This document shows positions 35,425 through 43,979 of a DNA stretch of 64,000 bases, in pieces. The translations under genes were made by a program, and so were the position numbers. The DNA comes from Sweltsa coloradensis (Eukaryota > Arthropoda > Insecta > Plecoptera > Chloroperlidae), in contig JAMZAV010001045.1 in the NCBI GenBank assembly GCA_024449915.1, positions 186,001 to 250,000 on the forward strand, given 5' to 3'. How positions within the stretch are numbered: the stretch's first letter is position 1; each line of letters starts with the position of its first letter. A model generated the notes under the pieces. It made no database searches. It was not told the DNA's origin and saw only the letters and a list, made by a program, of their open reading frames with translations.

Positions 35425-35790
35425 TCGATTTTTTGGGCGATATTTTCGTGCCATTTGGGCCAATTCTGACCAAACGGGTGAAGCTAAAACGTTCATATTA
35501 TACATGGACATAAGGGTTATGGTGATTTAGTACATTTTGAAAGAAAAAGTTGAAAAAGTTAGCCAGAATCTATAGAAATAAAGCTTTTAATATAAGATTT
35601 TTGGTTTTTTGTACGATATTTTCGTGCCATTTGGCCAATTCTGACCAAACGGGTGGGGTTTCAACGTTCATATTATACATGGACATTAAGGTTATATGGT
35701 GATGTAGTACCTTTTGAAAGAAAAAGTTGAAAAAGTTAGCCAGAATCCATAGAAATAAAGCTTTTAATATAAGTTTTTTACGGTTAATAA
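35425..35790 (+). repeat. Repeat H tandem pair, about 185-bp units
   Basis: Two adjacent copies of a unit carrying TTTTCGTGCCATTTGG, CCAATTCTGACCAAACGGG, CGTTCATATTATACATGGAC and GTTGAAAAAGTTAGCCAGAA. Nearly identical to each other, hence recent. Confidence 0.85.
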
Positions 35791-35799
35791 TACCAATTG

Positions 35800-36860
35800 A
35801 CAAGAAACAAAAGAAACTTGACAACATTCACCTACAATGCGTAGGCAGCAAAACAAAGCACTTGCAAAAGTAAAGATATCCCAAGCAAACTTAAAACTTT
35901 AAAAAGCTCATCCATCAACGCGGCGGGACTTTAGCGTTTTCCTAGTGTTAAATATCATTGCCTGCACCTCTAAACCCCGGCTGGCTAGATTCCTACAACC
36001 ACATTCCTCCGATCCATTATCCGTGGTCTAATTAAGAGCTGCTGCTGCTGCTGTGCAAGTTATTATGTTATGCCCCATTCCAGAATAAACACCCATACAT
36101 TTTATCATACTGGACTGGACCCTATCACTCAATGATAGATTACTACATTCACACCTCTTAACATATTGTAAGATGAGCCATCTGCAGACGATAATTAAAC
36201 GAATAATTAACTCAACCACAAGCGAGTACAAGTTTTTTTTCAGCACGTGCAGATTTAAGGTAATTTTAGAGATAAAATAAAGCATCTGAAAAACGAAAAA
36301 TTAAAGATGGCAATAAATTATACTAGCAAACCTGTTGTGGACGAGCAACAAAAACTAGCGCGGCATGTGCTTAATTAAAATGTGATGTTTTGTCGAGATG
36401 GGCGATTAGGAGAGCATTGGTTTGTGCTGTGACTACTGGAGCAAAGTCGGGAGGCGAATATACTTGTAAAATATATTAGATAATGTATTTATTAATTAAT
36501 TAATTAATTACATAATCCAGCCGGCCAGTATCGAATCTACGACCTACAGGTAGAGTGCAGTATGGTACTTTTCGAAAGTGCGTGAAAAACAAGAGCACTG
36601 TTTGCATTCTAAGATAATTATTATATTAGGATATATTATCTAAGATAATTAATTCCGAAGTCCCGTAAATTAAATTTAAGACAACATCATTTTAGTCCAC
36701 AAACCAAAAATGTAAATTTTGCTCAATATTTACATATTTTTCTGTCCTAGGACCATACCAAGAAAAACAAATGAAGGGAAGAAATTATGTGCTTTATTAT
36801 GTAGTATGCACAAGACAATTAACATCATTAAGGAACGCTGGCGAAATAGTTATAACAATT
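35800..36860. other. Unannotated stretch
   Basis: Includes a (GCT)n run near 36,042 and a (TTAA)n run at about 36,490-36,511. The minus-strand open frame at 36,028-36,285 has no recognised domain. Confidence 0.4.
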
Positions 36861-36862
36861 TA

Positions 36863-37060
36863 GTGTGGCTCGTTGGTCTTGTGGTTAGCGTCTCTGCTTC
36901 CTATGCAGAAGGTCCAGGGTTCGATTCCCGCTCAAGGCAGAAGTTCTATAACTTCTGATTTGGGCTTAAGTCAATCAGTTCTTGTCTTACGTATTTGTAA
37001 ACGGTGACTTTGGAGCCGTCCTAGCAACGAGGCACATAATAAATTTAAAGTTGTTCTGAA
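36863..37060 (+). mobile_element. tRNA-derived SINE with well-kept head
   Basis: The head runs from GTGGCTCGTTGG through TTGTGGTTAGCG (A-box) to CCAGGGTTCGATTCCCGCTC (B-box), about 72 nt, and is followed by AAGGCAGAAG. The body includes ACGGTGACTTTGGAGCCGTC and ends near GGCACATAATAAATTTAAAG. The 3' junction (CGCTCAAGGCA) resembles family C. The acceptor ends do not pair, so it is not a working tRNA. Confidence 0.75.
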
Positions 37061-37191
37061 TCGGCCTTGTTGATTCTGGCGTTGATCCGCGGTTGTTCGC
37101 ACTGTCCATACCACTGATTGCTTTACAAAATATCGATATTTGGTTGGTTATCACTCACTCGTCGATTGCGTCGGGGCCTATTCATGGTTCT

Positions 37192-37207
37192 CGCGTGACG
37201 TCACGCG
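37192..37207. promoter_or_regulatory. CRE palindrome upstream of the left gene-fragment copy
   Basis: CGCGTGACGTCACGCG is a perfect 16-bp palindrome containing the CREB/ATF octamer. It lies 74 bp upstream of the ATG, and a YY1-like GCGGCCATCTT follows. The right arm has diverged here. Promoter function is inferred. Confidence 0.45.
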
Positions 37208-37280
37208 TAGTCTGCTTCACGGCAGCGGCCATCTTTGCGATACAGCCGGTGACTGGTGGGCGTACCGGGCGCATCTAACT

Positions 37281-37617
37281 ATGGCAAAACCTTCATCAAA
37301 AAGGATATTTGCCGACTACAAAAAGAAATTAGTTGGTCAAGACTTGGCGAGATACGAAAATAAAATTGTTCTATGTGATGGCGTTGACCCCTACGACCTC
37401 TGCGAGAGCGATTATTCTCGGGAAGTTTCCTTTTTGCCGAGTGTAACGTACGTTGACATCGTCAACTACTTGGTGCTATCATTAAACAGTGTTTCAAAGG
37501 ACCAAATGAAGGCATACAAATCTTTGGAAGCTCACAACTTCTTTACAAGTGGAATGGGTGGATCCTAGTATCAACACCAAATGTTTAACAACAGATAAAG
37601 TGGTTCTTCTTGGCAAA
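37281..37617 (+). pseudogene. First exon of a SWIM/YqaJ-type protein gene, left copy, broken
   Basis: Starts MAKPSSKRIFADYKKKLVGQ and includes a LPSVTYVDIVNYLVL segment and AYKSLEAHNFFTSG, a pattern seen in large families of uncharacterised invertebrate proteins with SWIM zinc fingers or YqaJ-type nuclease domains. The expected next residues (WV) are lost: one extra base near 37,553 shifts the frame and a stop follows at 37,568. A donor (AAA|GTTAGT) ends the exon, and no later exon follows because the palindrome turns back. The family assignment is from memory of the motif and not from a search. The zinc-finger part itself is absent. Confidence 0.6.
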
Positions 37618-38179
37618 GTTAGTAGCCCCTAGGTCTAGAGTCTAGTAGGCCTAAGTCTAGCTAGACCTAGGCCCTACCCTTACCAGTAACCACATTTTTT
37701 AGATTCCGCATCTTAATTTGGCCCTGGTCCTAGGCCTACACCTTTATGTGCAGGCCCTATGTCACATTTTAGGATAGAGCCTAGGGCCTACCCTACATAG
37801 TAAATCAATAAATATTCAACAGTTGATGAATAGGGCCAGGCCTATCCAGCCTTCAAGCATATGGCTTAGGCCTAGGCCAAAGATTACACGTATGTGTGGT
37901 TACAAAAATTACCATTGTGTAATCTATGTCTTGGCCTAAGCCCTGTGCTTGAAGGCTGGATAGGCCTGGCCCTCCTGTTGAATATTTATTGATGTTTACT
38001 AGTGTAGGGCAGGCCCTAGGCCCTTTCCTACAATGTAACATAGGGCATGCACAGGTGTAAGGCCTAGGACCAGGGCCAAATTAAGATGCGGAATCTAAAA
38101 AATGTGGTTACTGGTTAGGGTAGGGCCTAGGTCTAGCTAGACTTAGGCCTACTAGACTCTAGGCCTAGGGGCTACTAAC

Positions 38180-38513
38180 TTTGCCAAGAAGAACCACTTT
38201 ATCTGTTGTTAAACATTTGGTGTTGATACAAGGATCGACCCATCCACTTGTAAAGAAGTTGTGAGCTTCCAAAGATTTGTATGCCTTCATTTGGTCCTTT
38301 GAAACACTGTTTGTTGATAACACTAAGTAGTTGACGATGTCAACGTACGTTACACTCGGCAAAAAGAAACTTCCGAGAATAATCGCTCTCGCAGAGGTCG
38401 TAGGGGTCAACGCAATCACATAGAACAATTTTACTTTCGTATCTCGCCAAGTCTTGACCAACTAATTTCTTTTTGTAGTCGGCAAATATCACTTTTGATG
38501 ATGGTTTTGCCAT
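38180..38513 (-). pseudogene. First exon of a SWIM/YqaJ-type protein gene, right copy, broken
   Basis: Mirror copy of the exon at 37,281-37,617, facing it. It begins MAKPSSKVIFADYKKK. Two bases fewer around 38,370-38,380 shift the frame after CESDYSR. The 3' part is intact in its own frame and shows the residues lost in the left copy (FFTSGWVDPC) up to the splice donor. The two copies thus carry different lesions. Upstream, AAGATGGCCGCC is YY1-like. Confidence 0.6.
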
Positions 38514-38651
38514 AGTTAGATGCGCCGGTACGCCCACCAGTCACCGGCTGTATCGCAAAGATGGCCGCCGCTGACTAGTCACGTGATAGTTGTGACGTAC
38601 GTGCAACCTATGAATACAGTGTTGGCATGGTCGCTTTGGTTTAATGTCCCC

Positions 38652-38783
38652 TACTGAAAATCAGTTATATGACTGAGTGGGTAGACTGTAAATACGAATT
38701 TCTTTTATTTATTTTGTTTACAGTACGAACGACGCACGACATTAGTTTTGACAACCCACATTCCTGAGGGGGGGGGGGGGGGG
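38652..38783 (+). repeat. Dispersed repeat I, copy 1, ending in G16
   Basis: Contains TGACTGAGTGGGTAGACT and ends in a run of sixteen G (38,768-38,783). Related copies are at 54,550-54,665 (ending in C18) and, inverted, at 51,050-51,170. A mononucleotide run in two copies suggests it is part of the element. Confidence 0.7.
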
Positions 38784-39039
38784 CACACACAAACAAGGCT
38801 CTTTAATCTTGATGAGGTATTTTATATCCCGGTATTATCTTACACGGGTTTTTATCACCGATGTAACCATAGAAGCCTCGCTCATCTCATCTCATATTAC
38901 AACTTATAAACCTCCAGCATTTCAATGTGGTCCTCATCTCACTACTTGCTATTCCTCTCGAGGACCCAGGTTACTTGTTGCCAACATCTTAGAACTAAAC
39001 ACGGTCACGTGACGCAAGATTGCCAACCTTCGTGAAGGA
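38784..39039. other. Unannotated stretch
   Basis: Between repeat I and the SINE. No gene is recognised. Confidence 0.4.
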
Positions 39040-39155
39040 AGAGGGACATCTACTGGCGTGGGTTCGATTCCCGCACAAGGCATTTTTTTTTGTTGTGTCC
39101 ATTACCGTCATCTTTACCACTCATCGTCTCGAATGTATAGCCCATTCGTTTTAGG
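39040..39155 (+). mobile_element. tRNA-derived SINE, family C, partial
   Basis: GTGGGTTCGATTCCCGCACA (B-box), AGGCATTTTTTTTT and CACTCATCGTCTCGAATG match the copy at 1,870-2,040. The 5' half of the head is degenerate. It abuts MITE M copy 2. Confidence 0.65.
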
Positions 39156-39435
39156 CAAATTGCTGTTCGCTCGGCTGACTGACATCACAGGTGATGGAAA
39201 TTTTTAACGTTTGTCACGAACGTGGAAATATAGGGCTCTACAGTAACACATTTATAAAATTTGTTTTAAAATAATTTCTAAAAAATAAAATACTTTTCAC
39301 GAATTGCGATGTTGTTAAAAAGTTCAAAATTTACTGTATTCGTGTATTTTTCTGTCCGATTAAGACAAAATTTGTAAAATCTATGACCGCAGGGCTGTCC
39401 ATGACTGTATGATTTATTGACAATTTTGTCTACTA
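39156..39435 (-). mobile_element. MITE family M, copy 2
   Basis: Starts CAAATTGCTGTTCGCTCGGC and reads GACTGACATCACAGG, the complement of the right end of copy 3, so it lies in reverse. The far terminus is missing beyond about 39,435. Confidence 0.75.
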
Positions 39436-39875
39436 GACGTTAAGCAACACAAATCATCATCATCCCAGGGGAAGCTCGTCCAGAGGTCACGTTAACGCGA
39501 CTCCCAAACCAAACACTCTTTCAGTTACATACACTACGAGTGTCCCTCTCTGTATGCAAAGCACTTGATTGTTGCACGTGGTCTAAGCTCCTTGGCGTCT
39601 CACTAACATCACTGCATCTGCATACTGATCAGCCTGATGCTGACTCCCCTCCACTCCCTCCTTGTCTTATCACTCAACACACGCAGCATCTCACAATCTC
39701 GTGTAGCATACAACACGAGGAGGGAGGGAGGCTGCTTTGTGCCTGGTAGAGAGACATGGAGAGAATAGTCAAAAAATGTATTGTATTGTTGAATAATATG
39801 TGTTTTTTTATTGTTAATGTGTGGGACATGTGTTGTTGGAATGCGGATGGAATAGGGCACACATGAGGCAGTCAA
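39436..39875. other. Unannotated stretch between two MITE M copies
   Basis: Moderate GC with CACGAGGAGGGAGGGAGG and GAGAGACATGGAGAGAATAG, faintly like the direct repeats at 33.2-33.7 kb. No exon is supported. Confidence 0.4.
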
Positions 39876-40168
39876 CAAATAGCTATTCGCTCGGCCAAGA
39901 TGCATCCGACGTATATGAAACTTTGCTAAGTTGACAATAAAGCATACGTGGATAGCCTTGCGGTAATAGATTTTAAAAATTTCACGAAAATATACAATTT
40001 CGGAGTTTTTTACAAAATCAAAATTTGTGAAAACTAATTAATTTTTTATAAATTATTTTAAAACAAAATTTGGAAATGTGTTGATGCAGAGAAATATTTC
40101 CGCATTCGTGACATATGTTCAAAATTCCAAACACCTGTGGTGTCAGTCGGCCGAGCGAACAGCAATTT
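39876..40168 (+). mobile_element. MITE family M, copy 3 (full length)
   Basis: The inverted ends CAAATAGCTATTCGCTCGGC and GCCGAGCGAACAGCAATTTG pair with few mismatches. Length about 290 bp, AT-rich interior, no coding frame. The target duplication is not resolved. Confidence 0.8.
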
Positions 40169-40314
40169 GCAAATTAATGCTTGAATGTGAGAGATTAGAT
40201 TCGTTAGGTCCAAGCCAAGAGTAAGTACAGATGCACCAAAACGAGTGTTAAGTTGACAGCAGAGGAATAATAATGGCTGGAGGGGAAAAGTGTGGGTTTG
40301 GCTATTCGCAATAA

Positions 40315-40690
40315 CAGTGTTTTTTTTTCTGAAACTTTTCCGGAAGCCAGTTTTTATCGGATTCTTACCAGTCTTTTTACTTATATGTTATGATCATGTA
40401 TATACAGTCTTCTACAGAAGCACATTTTTTTTTAAATCATCACAAAAAAATCTAAATATATTAAATGGATTTTTCGAATTTAGGATTTTTTGAGAAATCG
40501 TCAAAATTGGAAAATTTCGGAATTTATTTGCGCGTAATGCGCAATAATGTTTAGTAATCTTTGACTAAACAAGAGTGACCATATCTTTGCTTGAGAATAG
40601 TTGACCAAAATTGTAAATCGATATGACAACTGGAAGCAGAAAAAAGTTTCAAAAAAGTTTTTTTTATTTTTAGAAATGTTTGGGGTTTTC
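40315..40690 (+). repeat. Dispersed repeat F, copy 2
   Basis: Matches 3,140-3,490 in the same order of blocks (see that entry). T- and A-runs are longer here. Confidence 0.75.
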
Positions 40691-40772
40691 ATTCATAAGA
40701 AATGTATTCAAAATCATTGCAAATTGAGACGAACCAAGCCCACTGAGAACGTCCAGACACCAGCTATCTCGA

Positions 40773-40877
40773 GCTTGAAGCTTCATCAGAAGTACATCAC
40801 TGCATGAATGCTTGAAGCTTCATCAGAAGTACATCACTGCATGAATGCTTGAAGCTTCATCAGAAGTACATCACTGA
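40773..40877. repeat. 37-bp tandem repeat, three copies
   Basis: Units start at 40,773, 40,810 and 40,847 with GCTTGAAGCTTCATCAGAAG. The first two copies are identical, so the expansion is recent. Each unit carries a HindIII-type palindrome AAGCTT. Confidence 0.95.
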
Positions 40878-40879
40878 GT

Positions 40880-41265
40880 GTGACCTGATTCTACCGGTTC
40901 TAACTGTGTACACAACACAGGTGTATCAGGATTAGCAACAGGTTCGCCACGAGATGGCAGTGACTTTGAGACCGGTCCGAGCTATAGGCAACAGGTTGAA
41001 ATCACCACCAACAAACATAACTCGTTCTTTGGGTGTAGCAGTTTTAGAAGATGGTTCACGTGCGGTGATCAACAGGTTAATAAGTCTCAGCATGTAGAGT
41101 TACAGAATGAATGCCAAATTAATGTTTGATTCCCCTTGAACTTGAAATAACAATTAACAAGATATATTGTGCACCCAATCCTCAACAATATACTGTGAAC
41201 GTTAGATAATTTCTATTTTCTAGAGATTAATCTTTACCCAGGGTAGTTTTTACCAACCCTTTTCA
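40880..41265. other. Unannotated stretch
   Basis: Two CAACAGGTT motifs near 40,937 and 40,987. No gene is recognised. Confidence 0.35.
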
Positions 41266-41269
41266 AATT

Positions 41270-41400
41270 ATTTCAATCGCAACATTGACTCTGACTTTGG
41301 AAGTAGCAGGATCGAATCCCACCACCGGCAATCCTGACTCAAAGTTTTTCCAAAGTTTATCGGAATTGAGACTTGATATATATAGCACCCTTCACAATTA
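41270..41400 (+). mobile_element. tRNA-derived SINE, family A, partial
   Basis: AGGATCGAATCCCACC (B-box) and GGCAATCCTGACTCAAAG, then CACCCTTCACAATTAG as in the family A tail. Confidence 0.65.
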
Positions 41401-41439
41401 GCTAACACTCAAATAACCAATAGTTATTCACCTGACCAA

Positions 41440-41560
41440 CGAACAGTGTAGGCTCAAGCGTAAAGTGTGAGGTTCTGATTCGGGAGGTACCGGGCTCGAA
41501 TCCCGTCGAGAAAGGAATCCGACTCAAGTTTTTCTTTTCTTCTGAGGCCAATTATTGTTG
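41440..41560 (+). mobile_element. tRNA-derived SINE, family A, partial
   Basis: GTGTAGGCTCAAGCG (A-box region), TTCTGATTCGGGAGGT, CGGGCTCGAATCCCGTCGAG (B-box) and AATCCGACTCAAG. The second family A copy within 300 bp, in the same orientation. Confidence 0.7.
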
Positions 41561-41754
41561 ATGACGGTTGGTAACAAGAAGGGGTTCATTCTTTTCCTTT
41601 TTTCTTCCATTTTCTTTTCTTTTCTTTTGATTTTTTATATTTGGTTCATTAATTAATTTCATTTAATAGGTATCCATTTTGAATTTGTTACTTTCAAATA
41701 TATATTTAACTGTAGTTAATTGTTGTGGTTGCATTTATGAAATTAGATTTATTT

Positions 41755-41803
41755 AGTTGTCCTTTGTAAATCAGTTTTTAACTGAATAGGATAGACGTGA
41801 TAA
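41755..41803 (-). repeat. Short dispersed repeat (CAGTTATAAAAACTGATT type)
   Basis: Inverted copy of the segment at 1,318-1,370: GTTGTCCTTTGTAAATCAG followed by TTTTTAACTGAATAGGATAG. Confidence 0.5.
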
Positions 41804-41830
41804 AAATAATAAATTAATTAATAGATAAAC

Positions 41831-41833
41831 AAA

Positions 41834-41872
<39 letters not shown>
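41831..41872. repeat. (AAAT)10 microsatellite
   Basis: Near-perfect AAAT tetranucleotide run. Confidence 0.95.
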
Positions 41873-41925
41873 ACAAATACATAAATTAAAAAACGAAAAA
41901 TTGAAGATAACTCTGCATCATGATT

Positions 41926-42243
41926 CATGACCATATGGCCTGAAGTAGAAGTGCGTGTGAGGTACTAGACACTCGGTGCAAACTGCAGATTCTCTTTCAG
42001 CGTGGGACAAGCTGATCCAGTTATAAATAGTCTCGCCACCTCGGAACGGTAGAACTCCTACCTACACGACACATACACTGAGATCACGACCATATGGCCT
42101 GAAGTAGAAGTGCGTGTGGGGTACTAGACACTCGGTGCAAACTGCAGATTCTCTTTCAGCGTGGGACAAGCTGATCCAGTTATAAATAGTCTCGCCACCA
42201 CGGAACGACAGAACTCCTACCTACACGACGACATATACACACT
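41926..42243. repeat. 159-bp tandem duplication
   Basis: Two near-identical copies, 41,926-42,084 and 42,085-42,243, each with GACCATATGGCCTGAAGTAG, ACTAGACACTCGGTGCAAAC and CCAGTTATAAATAGTCTCGC. The last block holds a TATA-box-like sequence, so the unit could be a promoter fragment of a retroelement. That is speculative. Confidence 0.9.
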
Positions 42244-42557
42244 CACTCACATACAGGAGGCGCCCACTCTGGTTCCCACAGAGACAGAGCTGGGGCGGCC
42301 GTAATTAATATCTCAAGAACAACACTTAACTTAAACCCACTAGAGAAACAATTAGACTTCCGTGGCGGGACAGGATTTATAAACGACTTCTCCCGGCGAC
42401 TTTCAAGTAGTGTGACCACTGCCTTCTAGATCTTCCAAGTAGCTTCATGCAGAGGGAAATATCTAGGAGGTTATGAGTTAGACGATTAGCAGGCAGTGTG
42501 TGTGTTTATTTCAGAGGCGCTCATTTTGGGGTACATACCAAGGAGGAAGGAATAATG

Positions 42558-43478
42558 CAGGGTCCACTAGATACTTATGCTAAGCTGCTGTAAGTTGGGT
42601 CTTCTCACCTGATGTAAACAAACCACCATCTTATATCCCTGCGTGTGTTTTAAAAATAATCTGGAGCGCTCCGAACACGCTCTGTAATATTATCCGTAGC
42701 AGAATGTGATATGTTTTTGTTTTGTTTTGACAGATCATGGACAGCAAAGATTGGGCATTGTGGATTATTATCAATACTACCATTGATATTAGGCCTACCT
42801 TTGTGTTTAGAATGTAGTTACAACTCCACGATAAAAGATTGTATGTGCATAAGCCTAGGCTAGGCCCTCGTCTTTGACATTGTGTGGTTTTTTTCATAGA
42901 CAAAGGCCTAGACCTTGTAGAAGTCGTCGTAGAGCATAGGTCTCGCGTTCTTAGGCTTAGGGCTAGGCCCTAGAAAGATCAGATTCAAGTTCAAGTTTGC
43001 CTCATGAGGTTTTGGTTTAAAGGCCTACATGGTGCAATAGGCCTATGGCTTGGACTCATCTTTATCTTACCAACCACATCATCAATGCTAATAGGCCTTA
43101 TGCCTACCGGTATCTGGACAGTTTGCCTCGGATCCTAATATCCATTATGAAAATTGACATATGAAGTTGAAAGATATGAAAATTATTTACATCATAATGT
43201 TACCTGCCAACATAAGAATCAAAGATTATATAGGTGGTAGCCTATTTATGTATTTATTGCATTCAAATGTACAACCGACTTTTGAAATTGACGTCCAGCT
43301 GCAGTCTGCTATTTGTTTACAAAATCTCTGTAAGGTCCATTGGATAATGTGTTCGCGCACTCAGTAGACACATTATCAAGCAGGCCTTGACTTAGGGAAC
43401 TAAGATGGCGCTTATACATTGTGGAAGTACAAGCGAAGACCCACCTTACAGCAGCTGTTAGGTATCTAGTGGACCCTG
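42558..43478. mobile_element. 921-bp DNA transposon with 9-bp target duplication
   Basis: The ends CAGGGTCCACTAGATAC (left) and GTATCTAGTGGACCCTG (right) are complementary, and pairing extends inward about 85 bp (GCTGCTGTAAG, GGGTCTTC, CCATCTTA). Exact GGAATAATG flanks both sides (42,549-42,557 and 43,479-43,487). A related unoccupied site with one copy of GAATAATG lies at 43,931-43,970, inverted. Long inverted ends with a 9-bp duplication suit a non-autonomous Mutator-like element; hAT (8 bp) and Merlin (8-9 bp) are alternatives. The interior is rich in TAGGCCTA and encodes no recognisable transposase. Confidence 0.85.
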
Positions 43479-43760
43479 GGAATAATGTAAGGAGGCAGCA
43501 TGGCGTCATCAAAACCATAGCCCTTTGAACGACAATGGTGGTCGGCGAAAGCCTCGAACCCAAAGCAAGGTCGTCGGTATTATTAAAGCTCTTTGTCAAA
43601 GCTATGAACATTCCAAAACAAACAAAAACGCAGCACATCAACAAAAATTACATTTCACCTCTTTATTATTCTATCTCATATTAATACAAGAGTTATTATC
43701 AACGTATTAAGTATAATACCAGCTGTTTCAGTGCCGCCATTTTAACATGGCGGCCGTCGA

Positions 43761-43888
43761 TGGTAGTCGCCATATTGGTCAGCACCAACGAGAAGGAGTA
43801 AATACTGCGAAAAACTCTATGTTTTAGTAGCCGCCATATTGGTCAGCACCAACGAGAAGCAGCAAATACTGCGATCAGACTGGATCAG
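43761..43888. repeat. 64-bp tandem duplication
   Basis: Two copies with GCCATATTGGTCAGCACCAA and AAATACTGCGA, offset by 64 bp. Each carries GCCATATTGG, close to a serum response element or YY1-like core. Confidence 0.85.
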
Positions 43889-43979
43889 ACGTTCAAAACG
43901 GCCACGTTTATTTGTACAGCCACAGATAGCGCATGCTGTCTCCTTACATTATTCATACCTCCTTGGTACATACCAGTTG

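Larger units (their letters stand above)
37179..38616. repeat. 1.4-kb palindrome, arms of about 710 bp, 27-nt spacer
   Basis: The left arm (37,179-37,889) is the reverse complement of the right arm (37,917-38,616). The inner ends are AGATTACAC and GTGTAATCT. Each arm holds a CG-rich 5' flank, a coding exon, a GT donor, and intron sequence dense in TAGGCCTAG. The arms differ by scattered substitutions and small indels, so this is not a simple copy of one read. Confidence 0.92.

Noticed and set aside
37281..38513. Intact SWIM/YqaJ gene
   Set aside because: Only the first exon is present in each copy, both are frameshifted, and the palindrome leaves no room for later exons.
42558..43478. hAT element
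   Set aside because: The CAGGG start would fit, but the duplication is 9 bp exactly and the inverted ends are long. Kept only as an alternative.
43309..43644. Minus-strand frame of 111 residues
   Set aside because: It runs across the transposon end and its target duplication, with no recognisable domain.
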